The notes below the pieces were generated by a model, which had not been told where the DNA came from, searched no databases, and saw only the letters and a list, made by a program, of their open reading frames with translations. The translations under genes were made by a program, and so were the position numbers. A stretch of 64,000 nt of DNA from Centaurea solstitialis (taxonomy: Eukaryota; Streptophyta; Magnoliopsida; Asterales; Asteraceae): contig CM058044.1 of the NCBI GenBank assembly GCA_030169165.1, positions 41,956,415 through 42,020,414 of the forward strand. Direction: 5' to 3'. Position 1 is the stretch's first letter. Each line of letters starts with the position of its first letter. Positions 23,572 through 35,689 of this stretch are shown here, one piece after another.

Positions 23572-24176
23572 TTAAAAAGGATTTGTTGGTTTGTGAGTAG
23601 GATTTATTTAATACAAAATTGTTTTTTAATAATTGTTAATGTTACATATTGACGCTAATTAAACATGTTATAGTCTTCTGATCATGCATACGTGAAAGTT
23701 GTTTCCTTAATTATCCGGACTACATTGACATTGCGGCTACTGTTAAAAAGATACAACCTTACGAATAGATTCGAGATGGTCCATTCTCTCCAGCAAGTGC
23801 AGTGAAGGACTCTCACCTCACCCTGTTCGTTTGACTTATGGTTTATCGACTTGCTTTTCAATTTAAGTTATTTCATAACCATGTATTATTGCTCAACCAA
23901 TTACCACCCTAAAACACAGATGGCGGAAATTTATTGTTTTGATCTGAATCTTATACCTTTCTCTTAATTAGAGTTTAGGGAAAGGCTCCGAGATGATAAG
24001 CCATCATCTAACAAATGATTGCTCCTAACCCTTTACAGTTTAGGAAGTTGCTTCAGTAGTTCTATCTCTCTAGCCGGCAGGGGTCTTAGGAAGATAAAGG
24101 CAAAACAAATGACATAAGTTATAACCTATAGGAAAGTGGTTAAAGGAAATAAAAAAGAAACGACTTGTCTATAAAA
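23572..24176. other. Intergenic DNA
   Basis: No supported gene or element; it separates the SINE from the CACTA element. Confidence 0.5.
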
Positions 24177-24625
24177 CACTACAAGAATTGATAGCTATAG
24201 AGACGACACCTACAGCGACGACTTTTGGTTTGTACCTGTAAGTATCTATAGCGACGATTGCTAGTTGCTAAACGTTGAAAAAATTCTCCAATCTTTGTTG
24301 GTTTTTTGTGACGACAATGTCGTTGCTGTAGATGAAATTCTGGATGAAAGTTTTGGTGGGAAAAAATGGCGCATAAACGAAATTTTTTGAAGGGCTATAG
24401 CAACGACATATCGTCGCTATATATATTTAGTAATTTATTTTGATTTTGATTTTTTTTAGATATTCTAATTAAAAACTAACTTATAAATTTGTATCTTATA
24501 GAGACGACATATAGTCACAATAGGTATTCAGTTTTTAGTATGAACAAAATAATTTTTTTATTTAAAATGTAATTAATAAACATAAAGTTTATAAAAACAA
24601 CAAATTGTCGCTATAGATAGTTAAT
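24177..24625. promoter_or_regulatory. Left subterminal repeat array of the CACTA element
   Basis: Motifs such as ctatagagacgac, cagcgacgac, tatagcgacgatt, caacgacatatcgtcgctat and aattgtcgctatag recur on both strands. In En/Spm-type elements such clusters are TnpA binding sites needed for excision and are also targets of methylation. Confidence 0.75.
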
Positions 24626-25399
24626 AAATTTATAAACTAAATTTAAACTATAATAAATTATTTACATAAAACATTTGTTAAATAATATTAAGTTAAGTAA
24701 AAATCATTAATTATAGTATAATATGTTATTTATTTAGTTTCAGTGATTAAAAAGACTATTTTTATTTATAAAAAAGACCATAAAATGTGAAGATATTATC
24801 AGTTTTTAAAAGACAAAGATTAAATATTTAAAAATTTTATATTAAAAATTAATTAATAAACATGTAAATTATTGAAACAAAGTATTATCGTTATAGACAT
24901 TTACTAAGTTTATTAAAAAATATTTTTTAAAATAACCGATAACAATTTATTCCCTTTATATTTTATTTAAAAAAACTCAAATAAAAAAGTTGGAAGTTAA
25001 TTGTTGTAGATTAAAAGGTTGGTATTATTTTATTAATAATATATTACTTAAATATTAATTATTTACAAGATAATTCATATATTTAAGGTTAAAAATAATT
25101 GGAAATCTGTTATTTATTTTAGATTTTTTTTCTCAAACTAACATGGAATAGTTTATCATATCTGTAATTTAAACAAGATAAATCAAATACTTAATGTCAA
25201 TATATATGTTTATCAATGAATAAAATAAAATGTTGAAAAAAACTATATATTACAATGGGTATGTATCAAAATTGAAATAATCGTATTTATGTAGTAATCA
25301 CTAAGAGATTATGCATTCCTAATCAGTGTGTAATGCTTAATACGTTGTTTTATGATTTTTACATAAAATGCTTTATAATATACTATAGATTGATATATT

Positions 25400-27145
25400 A
25401 CAATAGACACAACCTAATATGACTCAGCAACAAATATGACTTGTGGGCACCTAATACAACGTATTACAACCCACTAAGTCCAGTATGACACATTACTAAC
25501 TAATATGTTAGTATTATACCCATTGCAATCAACTATCATCTAGTACAACCCATTATAGACCAAAACGAGTAAATACGACTCATTACAAACTAAGATGATT
25601 TGCATTATTACCTAGTACAACCAATTATCATCCAATACGACTCATTACTAACCAAGATGACTAAAGATGACCCACCACAATCAATAGGATCCAATACAGT
25701 ACATTAGAAACCAACATACTCCAATACAATCTATTAGCACCTAATATAGTCCAATACTTTTCCTCACAACCAATTATCATCCAATGCGACTCAATACTAA
25801 CCAAGATGATCAAAGATGACCTATTACAACATAATATGACCCATTACAACCAATAGGACCTAATATGGGCCATTACAAACCAATATAACCCATTACCACA
25901 TAATGTAGTCCAATGGTATCCATTACAACCAGTTATCATCCAATACGACTCATTGCTAAGCAAGATGACCAAAGATGGCCTATTACTATCTAATATGACC
26001 CATTGCAACCAATATGACCTAATACGAGCCATTACAAACTAACATAACCCAATATGACCCATTACAAATATAGTCTAATAGTATCCATTACAACTAGTTG
26101 TCGTCCAGTACGACTCATTGCTAACCAAAATGACTAAAAATGACCCATTACTACCTAATATGACCCATTACAACCAATATGACCCAATATGAGCCATTAC
26201 AAACCAACATAACCCAATATAACCCATTACCACATAATATAGTCCAATAGTATCCATTACAACTAGTTATCATCCAATACGACTCATTGTTAACCAAGAT
26301 GACCAAAGATGATCCATTACAGCCAATATGACCCAATATGAGCCATTACAAACCAACATAACCCAATATAACCCATTACAAATATAGTCCAATAGTATCC
26401 ATTACAACCACTTGTCGTTCAGTACGACTCATCGCTAACCAAGATGACTAAAGATGACCCATTACAACCAATATGACCCAATATGAGCCATTACAAACCA
26501 ACATAACCCAATATAACCCATTACCACATAATATAGTCCAATAGTATCCATTGCAACCAGTTATCATCCAAACACGACTCATTGCTAACCAAGATGACCA
26601 AAGATGGTCCATTACAACCAATATGACCCAATATGAGCCATTACAAACCAACATGACCCAATATAACCCATTACCACCAAATATAGTCCAATAGTATCCA
26701 TTACAACCACTTATCATTCAATACGACTCATTGCTAACCAAGATGACCAAAGATGACCCATTACAACCACTTATCATTCAATACGACTCATTGCTAACCA
26801 AGATGACCAAAGATGACCCATTACAACCAATATGACCCATTACAAACCAACATAACCCAACATAACCCATTACCACCAAATATAGTTCAATAGTACACAT
26901 TACAACCAGTTATCATCCAATACAGCTCATTGCTAACCAAGATGACCATGTACGACCCGTTACTACCTAATACATTCCATTACTACAATTAAGACCCAAT
27001 AAGGTCCATTACAAGCCAACATAACCCAATATAACACATTACTAGATGATATAATCCACAACTAGTCTTTACAATGTATAGGACCCAATACGGTCCAATA
27101 CGATCAATTACAACCCAATAATGTAGTATGACTCATTACAATACC
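25400..27145. repeat. Minisatellite inside the CACTA element
   Basis: About 1.75 kb consists of degenerate tandem units of roughly 150-190 bp. Each is composed of about 12-mer submotifs like cccattacaacc, aatatgacccaatatgag, cattaccacataatatagtc and gactcattgctaaccaagat. Units from 25840 to 26830 are the most similar. Minus-strand frames through it (repeated NGYYWTI.CGNGLYW) are by-products of the repeat. Confidence 0.93.
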
Positions 27146-27800
27146 TAAGCAAATCTTGTTCTTTATATAATTTATTTAATCCAAATTGTATTAAAAACTA
27201 TATATTTTAAACTAAAATATATATACATAATTTATATAAACTTCACTAGTGAAATATATTCTTACTTTGAATAAAGATAATATTAGATTATTTACTTTGA
27301 ATAAAGATAATATTAGATTATTTTATAAAGATAAACTTCAATGAATATCATGTATTAAAACATGTTTATCACTTGATTATTAGTGTAATAATTTATATGT
27401 ATTTTTAAATTTATACTTCATTAATTGATTATTATGTTTATAAAAATTAATAATTTTTAAAAGGTTAAATAGTTTATTATATAGTGTAGACATATATTCC
27501 ATATCAAAAATATTAGTTGATATTATAAAATTAAACAAAATTTATAAAAGTATTAGTATATTACGAACATAAAAAATTAAATGATAAAGAAAATTGAATA
27601 TTTAATGCAGCATTTAATCCTATATTTAATGTTTTACTTGCATTCTAATTAATTAAAAAGAAAATGTAATGTGAAAAAGAGGATTGTAGGGTGGGTGGGT
27701 GGTTTTGGGGAAAACCCCCAATTTGGATATCCCCCTTGAACGACAGAGAAAAAAATTGGAATTGATAAAGGTTGAATAATATGGAGATAGAACGTGAGCG
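27146..27800. other. AT-rich filler inside the CACTA element
   Basis: No coding sequence. A 24-base direct repeat (tactttgaataaagataatatta) occurs at about 27273 and 27295. The last 100 bases (ggtgggtgggtggttttgggg) become GC-richer just before the putative transcript start. Confidence 0.5.
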
Positions 27801-29285
27801 AGGAAACAGGAAGAATTAGTCAAAGATGAAGATGATGTTGTGTATAACCTTGAGAAAACCCAACGACTCAGAACCTCCTATCAGTTCTCACAAATACGAA
27901 AAATGGCAGAAGGGTTTTAAGAGTTGGTTGCAAAATAACAACAAGAGCTTCAGTGAAACCAATCAATCAAGTAAGGGTTCGTATTCTTTACCTTCTGTCA
28001 TTTTGAATTACACATTTGAATATAAATCAAATTGTTGGTCTATGTGATCATTATTTCACAATGCTCTGTCAATATGTTCATGTCTCTTTGTAGTTCCTTA
28101 TGGCTAACAAGAAAGTTGTTTTACATCTCTCTATTAGTTTGGGATTTGGCTAAGAAATTGATGTCAACTGAATTGCTTTGTTCCACGAAATAGAAAAAAA
28201 TGAGTGAAAATGGAAGTATAAAAGGAGTGTCATTTTGTTGAGATATAAAAGAACCTGCAAAATAGTATTGAGGATTTTCATTATAAACCAAGTGAAAGAC
28301 TACTACCTCTTGCAAGCATCAAGCTTAATTATGTTATTGCTTAATTCTCAATAGTGTCGATAAATAAAGTTCATATATTATATATAAGTATTAATGTATA
28401 TGTTCGGGAATGTATGTAAAATGTATTTGCATTATATATAATTCTATCTGGATGTTTTTACACATAAGAAAAAAAATCGTAGAAGGGTTTTATCAGTTGG
28501 CTGTTGGTTTGTACAAGAAATAGAGAGAAAAGCTTCGACAAAACCAATCAATCAAATAAGTCTTTGTATTTTAACTTTCTTTTATTTGTTTATGTATATG
28601 GGTTATGGTTTATGAATACGTGATCTATTGCAAGCCTTTTTAGGTTAGTTTTGAGTCTTTTATTCTGGCCATTGGACCATTCTTAATCTGTGATAGTTTG
28701 TGGAAAGCTACATGCATATAAAATTCATGGATTGGATTTCAATTTTCTAGAGAATGGTTTTGTGATTCTAATGAACATTATTTAACTTAGATGTTGTTTT
28801 GTGGACTTGAATATACTAGTTAAAGATTTTGCAATTTAATTATGTAACTGTAGAAATGGGTATATGCCACCCTTGTAAAACATCTCTATTATGGTTTTTG
28901 GCACTACATGTACTAGCCTAGTTATTATGGTTGCTCACATATACTCCATCATACCAAATTAGATTAGTTGTTATGATAATTATTACGTATTACCATTACT
29001 TACAACATTGTTCTAGCGACAAGTCTGATTGATATATTACAAGTGTTATACTTATATATTTCTTATTCCATGTTAATTGTCACTAGTTACTTTTAGATGA
29101 TAATTATAGATGCATGTGATTGTCTGACATATTGCCTTTCTTTAATTGATATATGAAATACGTGAATTATGATTTTTATTAGTCATTGTGAGTATCATTA
29201 CTTGAAGAAAAAATGCAATTTACAATCATTCTGCTATCAAATTTTTCATATAATACATAAACATTTATATTTTGTAAGGTTATAC
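27801..29285 (+). other. Probable 5' untranslated exon and intron region of the CACTA gene
   Basis: A block around 27905-27995 (cagaagggttttaagagttg, aaaccaatcaatcaa) is repeated in diverged form at 28483-28565 (gtagaagggttttatcagtt). Both are followed by a possible donor (gtaagg; ataagt). They look like duplicated leader exons. The frame starting at 27826 closes quickly and has no recognised domain, so I regard it as leader rather than protein. Confidence 0.4.
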
Positions 29286-30894
29286 ATGGCTGTTGTTGCT
29301 GGAGGGCATGGTGGAGATGCTGGCGGTGACCCTCCTCCTGGTCCACATAGGATACCGTCATCATGTGAGAGAGGTAAGTTGCCACTCACAATTATATTTT
29401 AATATCTTTTTGTAGTTTTTCAATTTTTGATTACTAACAATCATATTTTAATGTAGAGAGGTAAGTTACTACTCACGACTATATTTTAAGTTACTACTCA
29501 CGATTATGTGTTGTCTAGTTTCTAATTCTTTGACTAAAAATTCTAGGCAATGAAAAAAAGGTTCGAGGCAAGTCTAGGAGCCTAAACCTATTGTCTGCAT
29601 TCAAGGCCAATGGACGCAAACCTTTGCCAATTGAGTTCGATCGAAAAGATCTTCACACATATCAACCTGTAGGGGATAACCATACCTTATTCACTAGATG
29701 TATTGGGAATTGGATAGGTTTCGAGGTCCCAACGTGCTATGAAAGTTGGGACAAGGTTCCCGATAGCTTTAAAATGGCGATCTTAAATCGACTTGAGGTA
29801 ATTATATCTTATTAGTTACATACATATTATTTACATCTTTATAGATTTTAATTGTAAGTATATTTTCTTACTTCTTTTGTAGTTTTATTTCCAACTCAAT
29901 CGTTATCGGAATGGGCCTGATTGGCCATTTATTATTGCTGGTATTGAGCGCTTCTGCAAGGATCGGTATAGAAACCGAAAAAACAAGAACAAGACGCACT
30001 TTCTCAAACATGGAGGTTATGATGATGTAGAGAGAGCGAAACAACATCCACCAACTAATGTCAATAGTGATAATTGGAAAAAGACAGTTGATCACTTTCT
30101 TGATCCAAAGTATATGAATCGGTCAGAAACGAATGTTGGAAATAGGGCGTGTGTAAAATACCCGAGTCTTCATGGTTCGATATCGTTTGCCGCTTCACTA
30201 CATAAGAAGGTAAGCATCTTGACTTTTAAACTATTTGATATAATATTATTTATTTCTTGCTTCTACTAGTTTTAATTATTCTGATTTTGCATAGAGAGAT
30301 CCTGAGACACAAGAATTGCCAAGCTTAATTAGTTTTTGGGCGGACATGCACCGTAAGAAAACAGGAGAATGGGTGAATGATCTTGCGAAGAAGGACTATG
30401 TAAGTAATTATTTCACATTCTATTAATCGAGTGTATTTAATATTGATTTTATTAATTATTTTTCTTTGAAAAATATATAGGAGAAGATGCTTGCAGAAAA
30501 AGAATCACAGACACAAGGGTTGTCCTCCACGTCTACGGTTGATGAAACAGAAATTATCTCAAAGGTACTAGGTGAGAGTCATGGTCACAACACCGGACGA
30601 GGACGGAAGTTGAAGGGTGTTGCAACTTCTCTTTTCGCTTCACAATCCCAATCTACCGCGACGTCACCGGGAATGTACACGACTGAGGAGGTTCAAGACT
30701 TGGTAGATCAGTGCAATGAAAACGCAAAAAAGATGAATTTGAATCAACAGGCTCTATATGAGGCATTTATGAGAATCAACCCTGAAGTTACCCTCCCACC
30801 AATGCACGAGTTAACCCCAATCAGCTTGCCACCGCCGCGACAACCGCCACAACAACCGCAACAGACTGATGAAGGTGAGGATGATTGGATTTAG
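29286..30894 (+). CDS. Ptta/En/Spm plant transposase family protein (TnpA-like), five exons
   Basis: Exons join in frame with GT-AG borders: 29286-29373, 29547-29797, 29883-30209, 30295-30399 and 30481-30894, giving 394 residues starting MAVVAGGHGG and ending DEGEDDWI. The middle (about residues 60-260) has the pattern of the Transposase_24 (PF03004) family: DSFKMAILNRLE, HFLDPKYMNRSE, NRACVKYPSLHGSISFAA and GEWVNDLAKKDY. The C-terminal third is low complexity, with TTEEVQDLVDQCNENAKK that may form a coiled coil and a proline/glutamine-rich tail. In En/Spm the comparable protein binds the subterminal repeats and cooperates with a separate catalytic subunit in the nucleus. The start is the first ATG after an AG in the same exon. 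Open reading through all five exons argues for recent function. I have not aligned it, so the family call rests on remembered motif order. Confidence 0.82.
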
Positions 30895-31139
30895 ACGAAG
30901 ACTAGTTTAGCATGCTTTATTAGACGTTGATGCTTCGGATATTTGGGTTTATTGCATTAGTAGGTTTATTTTAGATCTTTTGGTTTGCAACACTAGGTTA
31001 TTTGGATCTTTTGGCTTATTGCAACATTATGTTTATTTGAATATTTGGGTTTATTGCATCTACTTTTTAATTCCTTTACGTTAATTATCAATGAAAAGTA
31101 GTATTGACATGTATGGAAGTGTATATATATATATATATA

Positions 31140-31611
31140 TATAATGACGAGAAGTCGTCGCTAAAGGCTACTGTAGTTTCTTTTCATTAAAAATAAGTCG
31201 AAACCTATTGAGATGACCTTTTGTCGCTATAGACTATATATAACGATGAGAAGTCGTCGCTAAAGGTTACTGTAATTTATTTTTATTAAAAATAAGTTAA
31301 AACCTATTGGGATGACTGTTTGTCGCTATAGACTATGGAAAAAAAATAAAATAAATTTAATTTAAAAATAAATAAAATTGTTTTAAATGATTTATTTTTA
31401 CTTTTAGCGACAACTTGTTGGGACGACAATGGCGTCGTTGTAGGTAGTATAAGTATAGCGACAACTTATATTGTCTCAACTTAGCTAAAGCAACAAACTT
31501 TCAGAGACGATATCTATAGCAACAACAATCGTCGCTATAGGTCTATTGCGACGAGTTGTTAACCTTTAGCAACGATTTTTGTCGTCGCTATTGCTTTTGT
31601 TTTTTGTAGTG
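31140..31611. promoter_or_regulatory. Right subterminal repeat array of the CACTA element
   Basis: A block gacgagaagtcgtcgctaaa is repeated (about 31146 and 31246), each copy followed by a cctattg(a/g)gatgac unit. Denser tcgtcgctat motifs lie next to the terminus. They are mirror images of the motifs at the left end. Confidence 0.75.
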
Positions 31612-31614
31612 AAA

Positions 31615-32189
31615 ATCAAAGATTCATGGTTGACCTTGGTTTAACAAACGCAATTTATTGCTTAATGATTTTTTTTCTTATTGTGGTATTGTAGAGTATA
31701 AGAAACTCCATAGTATAATTTACTAATAGAAATTTTTTTATAACACTGTCATGTTTTTCGATGTTCTTTGTATGTTTATAGAAAACATAAATTTTTATTA
31801 AAAAAATGTGTAAGTAATTTATTAAACAAGATTTAGCCTATAAAAAAAATACAAATAGTCCTACTGTTATTGATATAACTAATTTATATATTAAATTATA
31901 AATTTACTTATATTTGATTTCGTTATAACTCTAACAGCTGGTCAAAAAATAATATATTTTATCAAATTACATAACAAAAATACATCATTGTTTGCCTTAA
32001 AAGTTCTTAAAATTGATTAGCTTTTATGGTTCGGTCATTATTGTAGAATTAGTGTAATGTGTTTACTTTATTTTTAATTTAATATGTTTTGAAGATTATT
32101 TAACAAATGTTATGTTGTTTAAATTAATGTTTTAATATTTATTAAAATGATGTACGTATAATATAACTTTTTTGTTTTTATTAATAAAT

Positions 32190-32233
<44 letters not shown>

Positions 32234-32371
32234 GTGTGTGTGTGTGTGTAAATAGACTATACAAAATACATTTATTGAATAAAAAAAATTATGTAAAATT
32301 TACTATTTTGTTTAATTAATTAATTAATTTTACTCTATTACAACTATTTAATTAATAAATTGTTTGATTTG
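31615..32371. other. AT-rich intergenic DNA with (TA)n and (TG)n
   Basis: A (TA)n tract at about 32190-32230 continues into tctgtgtgtgtgtgtgtg. No gene supported. Confidence 0.6.
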
Positions 32372-32385
32372 AAGTTATAATAAAA

Positions 32386-32547
32386 TCACCAAGGTAGGGC
32401 GTAGTGGTAAGTTCCTAAAGGGTTTGAATCCATGTGTGTGTAATTGGTGGCCACTGAGTTTTAATCCCAGGGAATCATATTTAGCCCTCGATAAAATTTG
32501 TCAAGGATGTAGTCTGGCCAAAATACAGATAAACCTTACCAAAAAAA
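32386..32547 (+). mobile_element. tRNA-derived SINE with target-site duplication
   Basis: A perfect 14-bp duplication aagttataataaaa lies at 32372-32385 and 32548-32561. The body has gtagggcgtagtggtaag (A box), gggtttgaatcc (B box), ggccactgagttttaatccc and gatgtagtctgg, ending in an A tail. It is closest to the 23378 copy but about 17 bp shorter. Confidence 0.9.
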
Positions 32548-32961
32548 AAGTTATAATAAAAATATTAATCCTAGTTTGTTGTTATTTGTCAAAATATTAA
32601 TTTTTTAATCATTATATGTCACTTAAGAGATTACTAGCAAACTTTTTTTATGAAAAATAACTTTTGGATAAATTATAAAGCTATCATATAATAATTTAGA
32701 AATTAATTGTATTGTAGTGGATTGTCTAAATGAAGAAGTATGGCATTTTTAGAAGTGCATATAATTACATGTATGGATTATGTGTATAAAGGAAATTATT
32801 ATTAAAAAACTACGTGGAATATTTAAAAAATGATTTGCAATTTCAAAGACGTTTGGTACAAAATCTAAATAATAAACGTTGACGATGCATGGATGGTTCA
32901 AATAAGGGATCAACCTTTTTACTATTTTTTTCCTAAGAAATAATGACTATATATATATATA

Positions 32962-33193
32962 GGGGTGGGTTCAAATGTGAACCACTTTTTGGTTGTGAAC
33001 GTGAGGACAACCGAGAGCGCGACACGTGGCGGATGACTAGGCGCCACGTCAGATCCACGGCGGATGACTAGACGCGATTCATGGGAGGGCATTGAATTAA
33101 AGAGGGGGACCACACTCAAAGGCGCCACGTGTCGCACTCTCGGTTGTCCTCACGTTCACAACCAAAAAGTGGTTCACATTTGAATTTTCCTCT
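32962..33193 (+). mobile_element. (TA)n-flanked hairpin MITE, family 1, copy 3
   Basis: Starts GGGGTGGGTTCAAATGTG and ends TTCACATTTGAATTTTCC plus TCT, with TA tracts on both sides. It is very similar to copy 2 and to the inverted copy 4, including agatccacggcggatgacta and gccacgtgtcgc segments. Confidence 0.88.
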
Positions 33194-33199
33194 ATATAT

Positions 33200-34287
33200 A
33201 TATATATATATATATACTTAAAACATGTATGCATATATAGTCTTAAACGAAAATGCCGCTAATTTACGAAAAATGCAAAACTGGCAAATCAGTGAAATCA
33301 TATGTGATATACGCACAATCTATCAACCAACCATCACATGAGCAAGTTTTCTTGCAATTTTGGTCGCATTGACTAGTCACATGCATCCCTTTAGACGTGT
33401 TGTATCACATGCATGTGATGTGATCGTGCTTGCACTTTGTATAAATCTAACGTTTCTTGAATGATTCTCATTTCAACATCTATATGCAATATATAATTGA
33501 ACTAGAAGAAAATGAATCACAAATTGTGTTTATTTTTTTTCTCTCAACCTTTGTTGGCGTCGATTGACTAAAAGATTTTGCTACAAGAATTAACAAAGCT
33601 ACTAAGTTATACTAGTGCTAATATTTGTACTAAAGTATATGGGACAATCCCAGTCCGTCACCCATTAACGAACCTACTGTTTCGTTCCTTTGTCCCAGTG
33701 TAGAAAATTATAGGTCGTGAAAAGTGTTATCGTAGAAGTTTATTGCACATCACCCTATACATGTTGAAACTACAATAAGGACACAAGTTTCCCTTGGTAG
33801 ATTTGGTTTTCAAGATTTTTCCCACCCTAGACCCGAGTTTGAATCTTATAAGTACCATTTTCTTAGTTTTTGGTTTTTAATTTCAGATTTATTATTTTTC
33901 CGAAAGAATTTGTAGTGAAATATTTTTCCAATGATGATTTTATGAAAAATATCCATATGTTTGTTTCTTATAATCAACTAATGCCACTGTTTGAAAAAGA
34001 AAAATCTCTAACCCGTTCCTTTCACTGTGACACCCTGCCCTTCCCCTTCCCTATATACAAGTCTATCATACCAGTCTACCACTACCATACCACCCTTCCT
34101 ACATGCCACCACCAGCAGCCACCAGCCAATCCCTTCCCCCTCCCAAACTTAGCTAGCTTAATTGAAAATAGATATGCCTCTCTGAATAAATGAAATATGA
34201 AAAGATAGTATGTGAATGAATCTTACCAGGGATTAGACATTCCGAATTGATATTCATCATCTCCAATTGCAATAGCAAGTTCCGCAG
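33200..34287. other. Intergenic DNA
   Basis: No supported gene. A frame at 33870-34193 is histidine and proline rich at its end but has no domain and no splice context. The sequence cccttccctatatacaag near 34040 resembles a TATA box, without a recognisable gene downstream. Confidence 0.45.
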
Positions 34288-34450
34288 GTCTTTCGATAAG
34301 AATAATTGGATCATGGTCTAAATTAATCTCCATATATGATTTGGTTTGACTAATTTAGAAAATGTGTTATGAAGATGAAATGAAGGAAGAAGTGGAGTTT
34401 TTGTAGAGAGGATGGAAATTAAGAAGAAAAACATGCATGCACTATGTGGG
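34288..34450. other. Unoccupied paralogue of the 16.1-18.4 kb insertion site
   Basis: The stretch contains ggatcatggtctaaattaat, tctccatatatgatttgg, aagatgaaatgaaggaag, gaggatggaaattaagaag and aaaaacatgcatgcactatg without interruption. At 16.1-18.4 kb the same order is broken by two MITEs (at the tatat, 34333-34337) and a Helitron (at a|t within ggaaattaag). It documents the pre-insertion state. Confidence 0.85.
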
Positions 34451-34934
34451 TCCCTTTTAACTTTACAGGTTAGAGAACGAGTTGTTGGAGTGGTATATTT
34501 TTAATACTATACACAGCAATTTAAATATAACTTGTAAAATTGTAATTATGACTCTTGAGGTGTTTTTTAATTAGTAAATTATGCCAAAATCTAATATACT
34601 ATGTTCAATTTTCAAATATTGGGCCTAAACGGCTAAAGTATGATGTCTTAAATATTAAATATTAAGTATCCGGTATAAGTGGTTTGACCATTATAGGTAC
34701 GTTTATAAAGTTATAATAAATAAACATTTTTATAAAAAATATATAATTAAGTTTTTTTGTTAAAACAATTAAAGATAGATGTATATTTAAATTATAATTA
34801 GTTTAAAAGATTAACCAAACTTTATATTGAATGACACCCCAAAAACCAAAAATGTCCATCATCGAGGTTGTTTTTTTTTTCTTTTCTTTTTGACATCCAA
34901 AATTTTAATCGTCCTTATTATATCTTACTAGTCA

Positions 34935-35236
34935 CTTATAAATGTATTGTTTGATAAAAATAAACTAACTTATAAATTAGCTTATAAGTCATTTACATAT
35001 TTAGATTAGTTTATAAGTTAGTTATAGAAAAGTTATTCTTACTAGCGTTTTTTTTACTTATGAGACTATTATTATTTTATTGCAAATATACCCCTGCTGA
35101 GTTTTACACTACCAACTTTTAAACATATTTTTTGTCATTTTATAGTCATAAGCTACCTTATTAGCTAGTTTTTGCCTAAAGCATCTTATTCATCAGCTAG
35201 TTTATCAGTTAACTAGTTTGCCAAACATAGCCTAAA
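34935..35236. repeat. Probable MITE remnant
   Basis: The left side has tgtttgataaaaataaactaac and cttataagtcattt. The right side has the inverse-like gctagtttatcagttaacta then gtttgccaaacatagcc. The pairing is imperfect and no target duplication was resolved. Confidence 0.4.
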
Positions 35237-35689
35237 CATTTATTGGATAACATTTATTAATATCATTTATTTTTATTAATTGAGTATGACAATGATCGAA
35301 AATCTTACCAAGGAGCTGTAATACCAAGACTCTTACCCGGTAACCGCTTACCGAGCTGTAATACCAAGATTGTTACACGATAAGGTAATGATGATGATAT
35401 CTCTTGCCGACAAGCACTTACCCAATAAGAACTTCGTAAACGACCTCTAACTTAAAAGAAATGTGTTTGTTTTCTTGTGCAGGTTCTTGCTATCACCGGA
35501 ACCTTGACGGTTCATGCAGTTGGGTGTTCTTTGATCCATGATGATTTCCGGTGGGTGGAAATAGAGGACCGAGACACTTAGATACATGGTTCTGAGTCTT
35601 CTACAGTAGTCATTGAAGAAGGGACCAGGAGGGAAACAAACCACCGAATTCCATACAAGGTCGCGCCTAAGTGGAGGGTGAGTCGGGTG
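35237..35689. other. Intergenic DNA with a possible exon relic
   Basis: At about 35478-35680 a plus-strand stretch follows a good acceptor (ttttcttgtgcag) and reads ITGTLTVHAVG and FRWVEIEDRDT before a stop. It resembles a lone decayed exon. I do not recognise the gene. Confidence 0.3.

Larger units (their letters stand above)
24177..31611 (+). mobile_element. CACTA (En/Spm) DNA transposon, 7.4 kb
   Basis: The left terminus is CACTACAAGAATTGATAG and the right terminus inverts to CACTACAAAAAACAAAAGC. Both are flanked by the 3-bp duplication aaa (24174-24176, 31612-31614), the CACTA hallmark. About 450 bp at each end carry repeated tagcgacga / tcgtcgcta motifs in both orientations, the subterminal sites to which a TnpA-type protein binds. 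It encodes a spliced Ptta/En/Spm-type protein. I find no trace of the TnpD (Transposase_21) catalytic gene. The 24.6-27.8 kb part is AT-rich sequence and minisatellite. The copy is probably non-autonomous. Confidence 0.92.

Noticed and set aside
25844..26717. Minus-strand open frames with repeated NGYYWTI-type units
   Set aside because: They arise from the minisatellite; a unit length compatible with an open frame gives long translations by chance.
27826..28047. First coding exon of the CACTA gene
   Set aside because: The frame closes soon, has no domain, and a diverged duplicate downstream is not open; leader sequence is more likely.
33870..34193. 107-codon plus-strand frame with a His/Pro-rich end
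   Set aside because: No domain or homologue recognised; it starts in AT-rich DNA.
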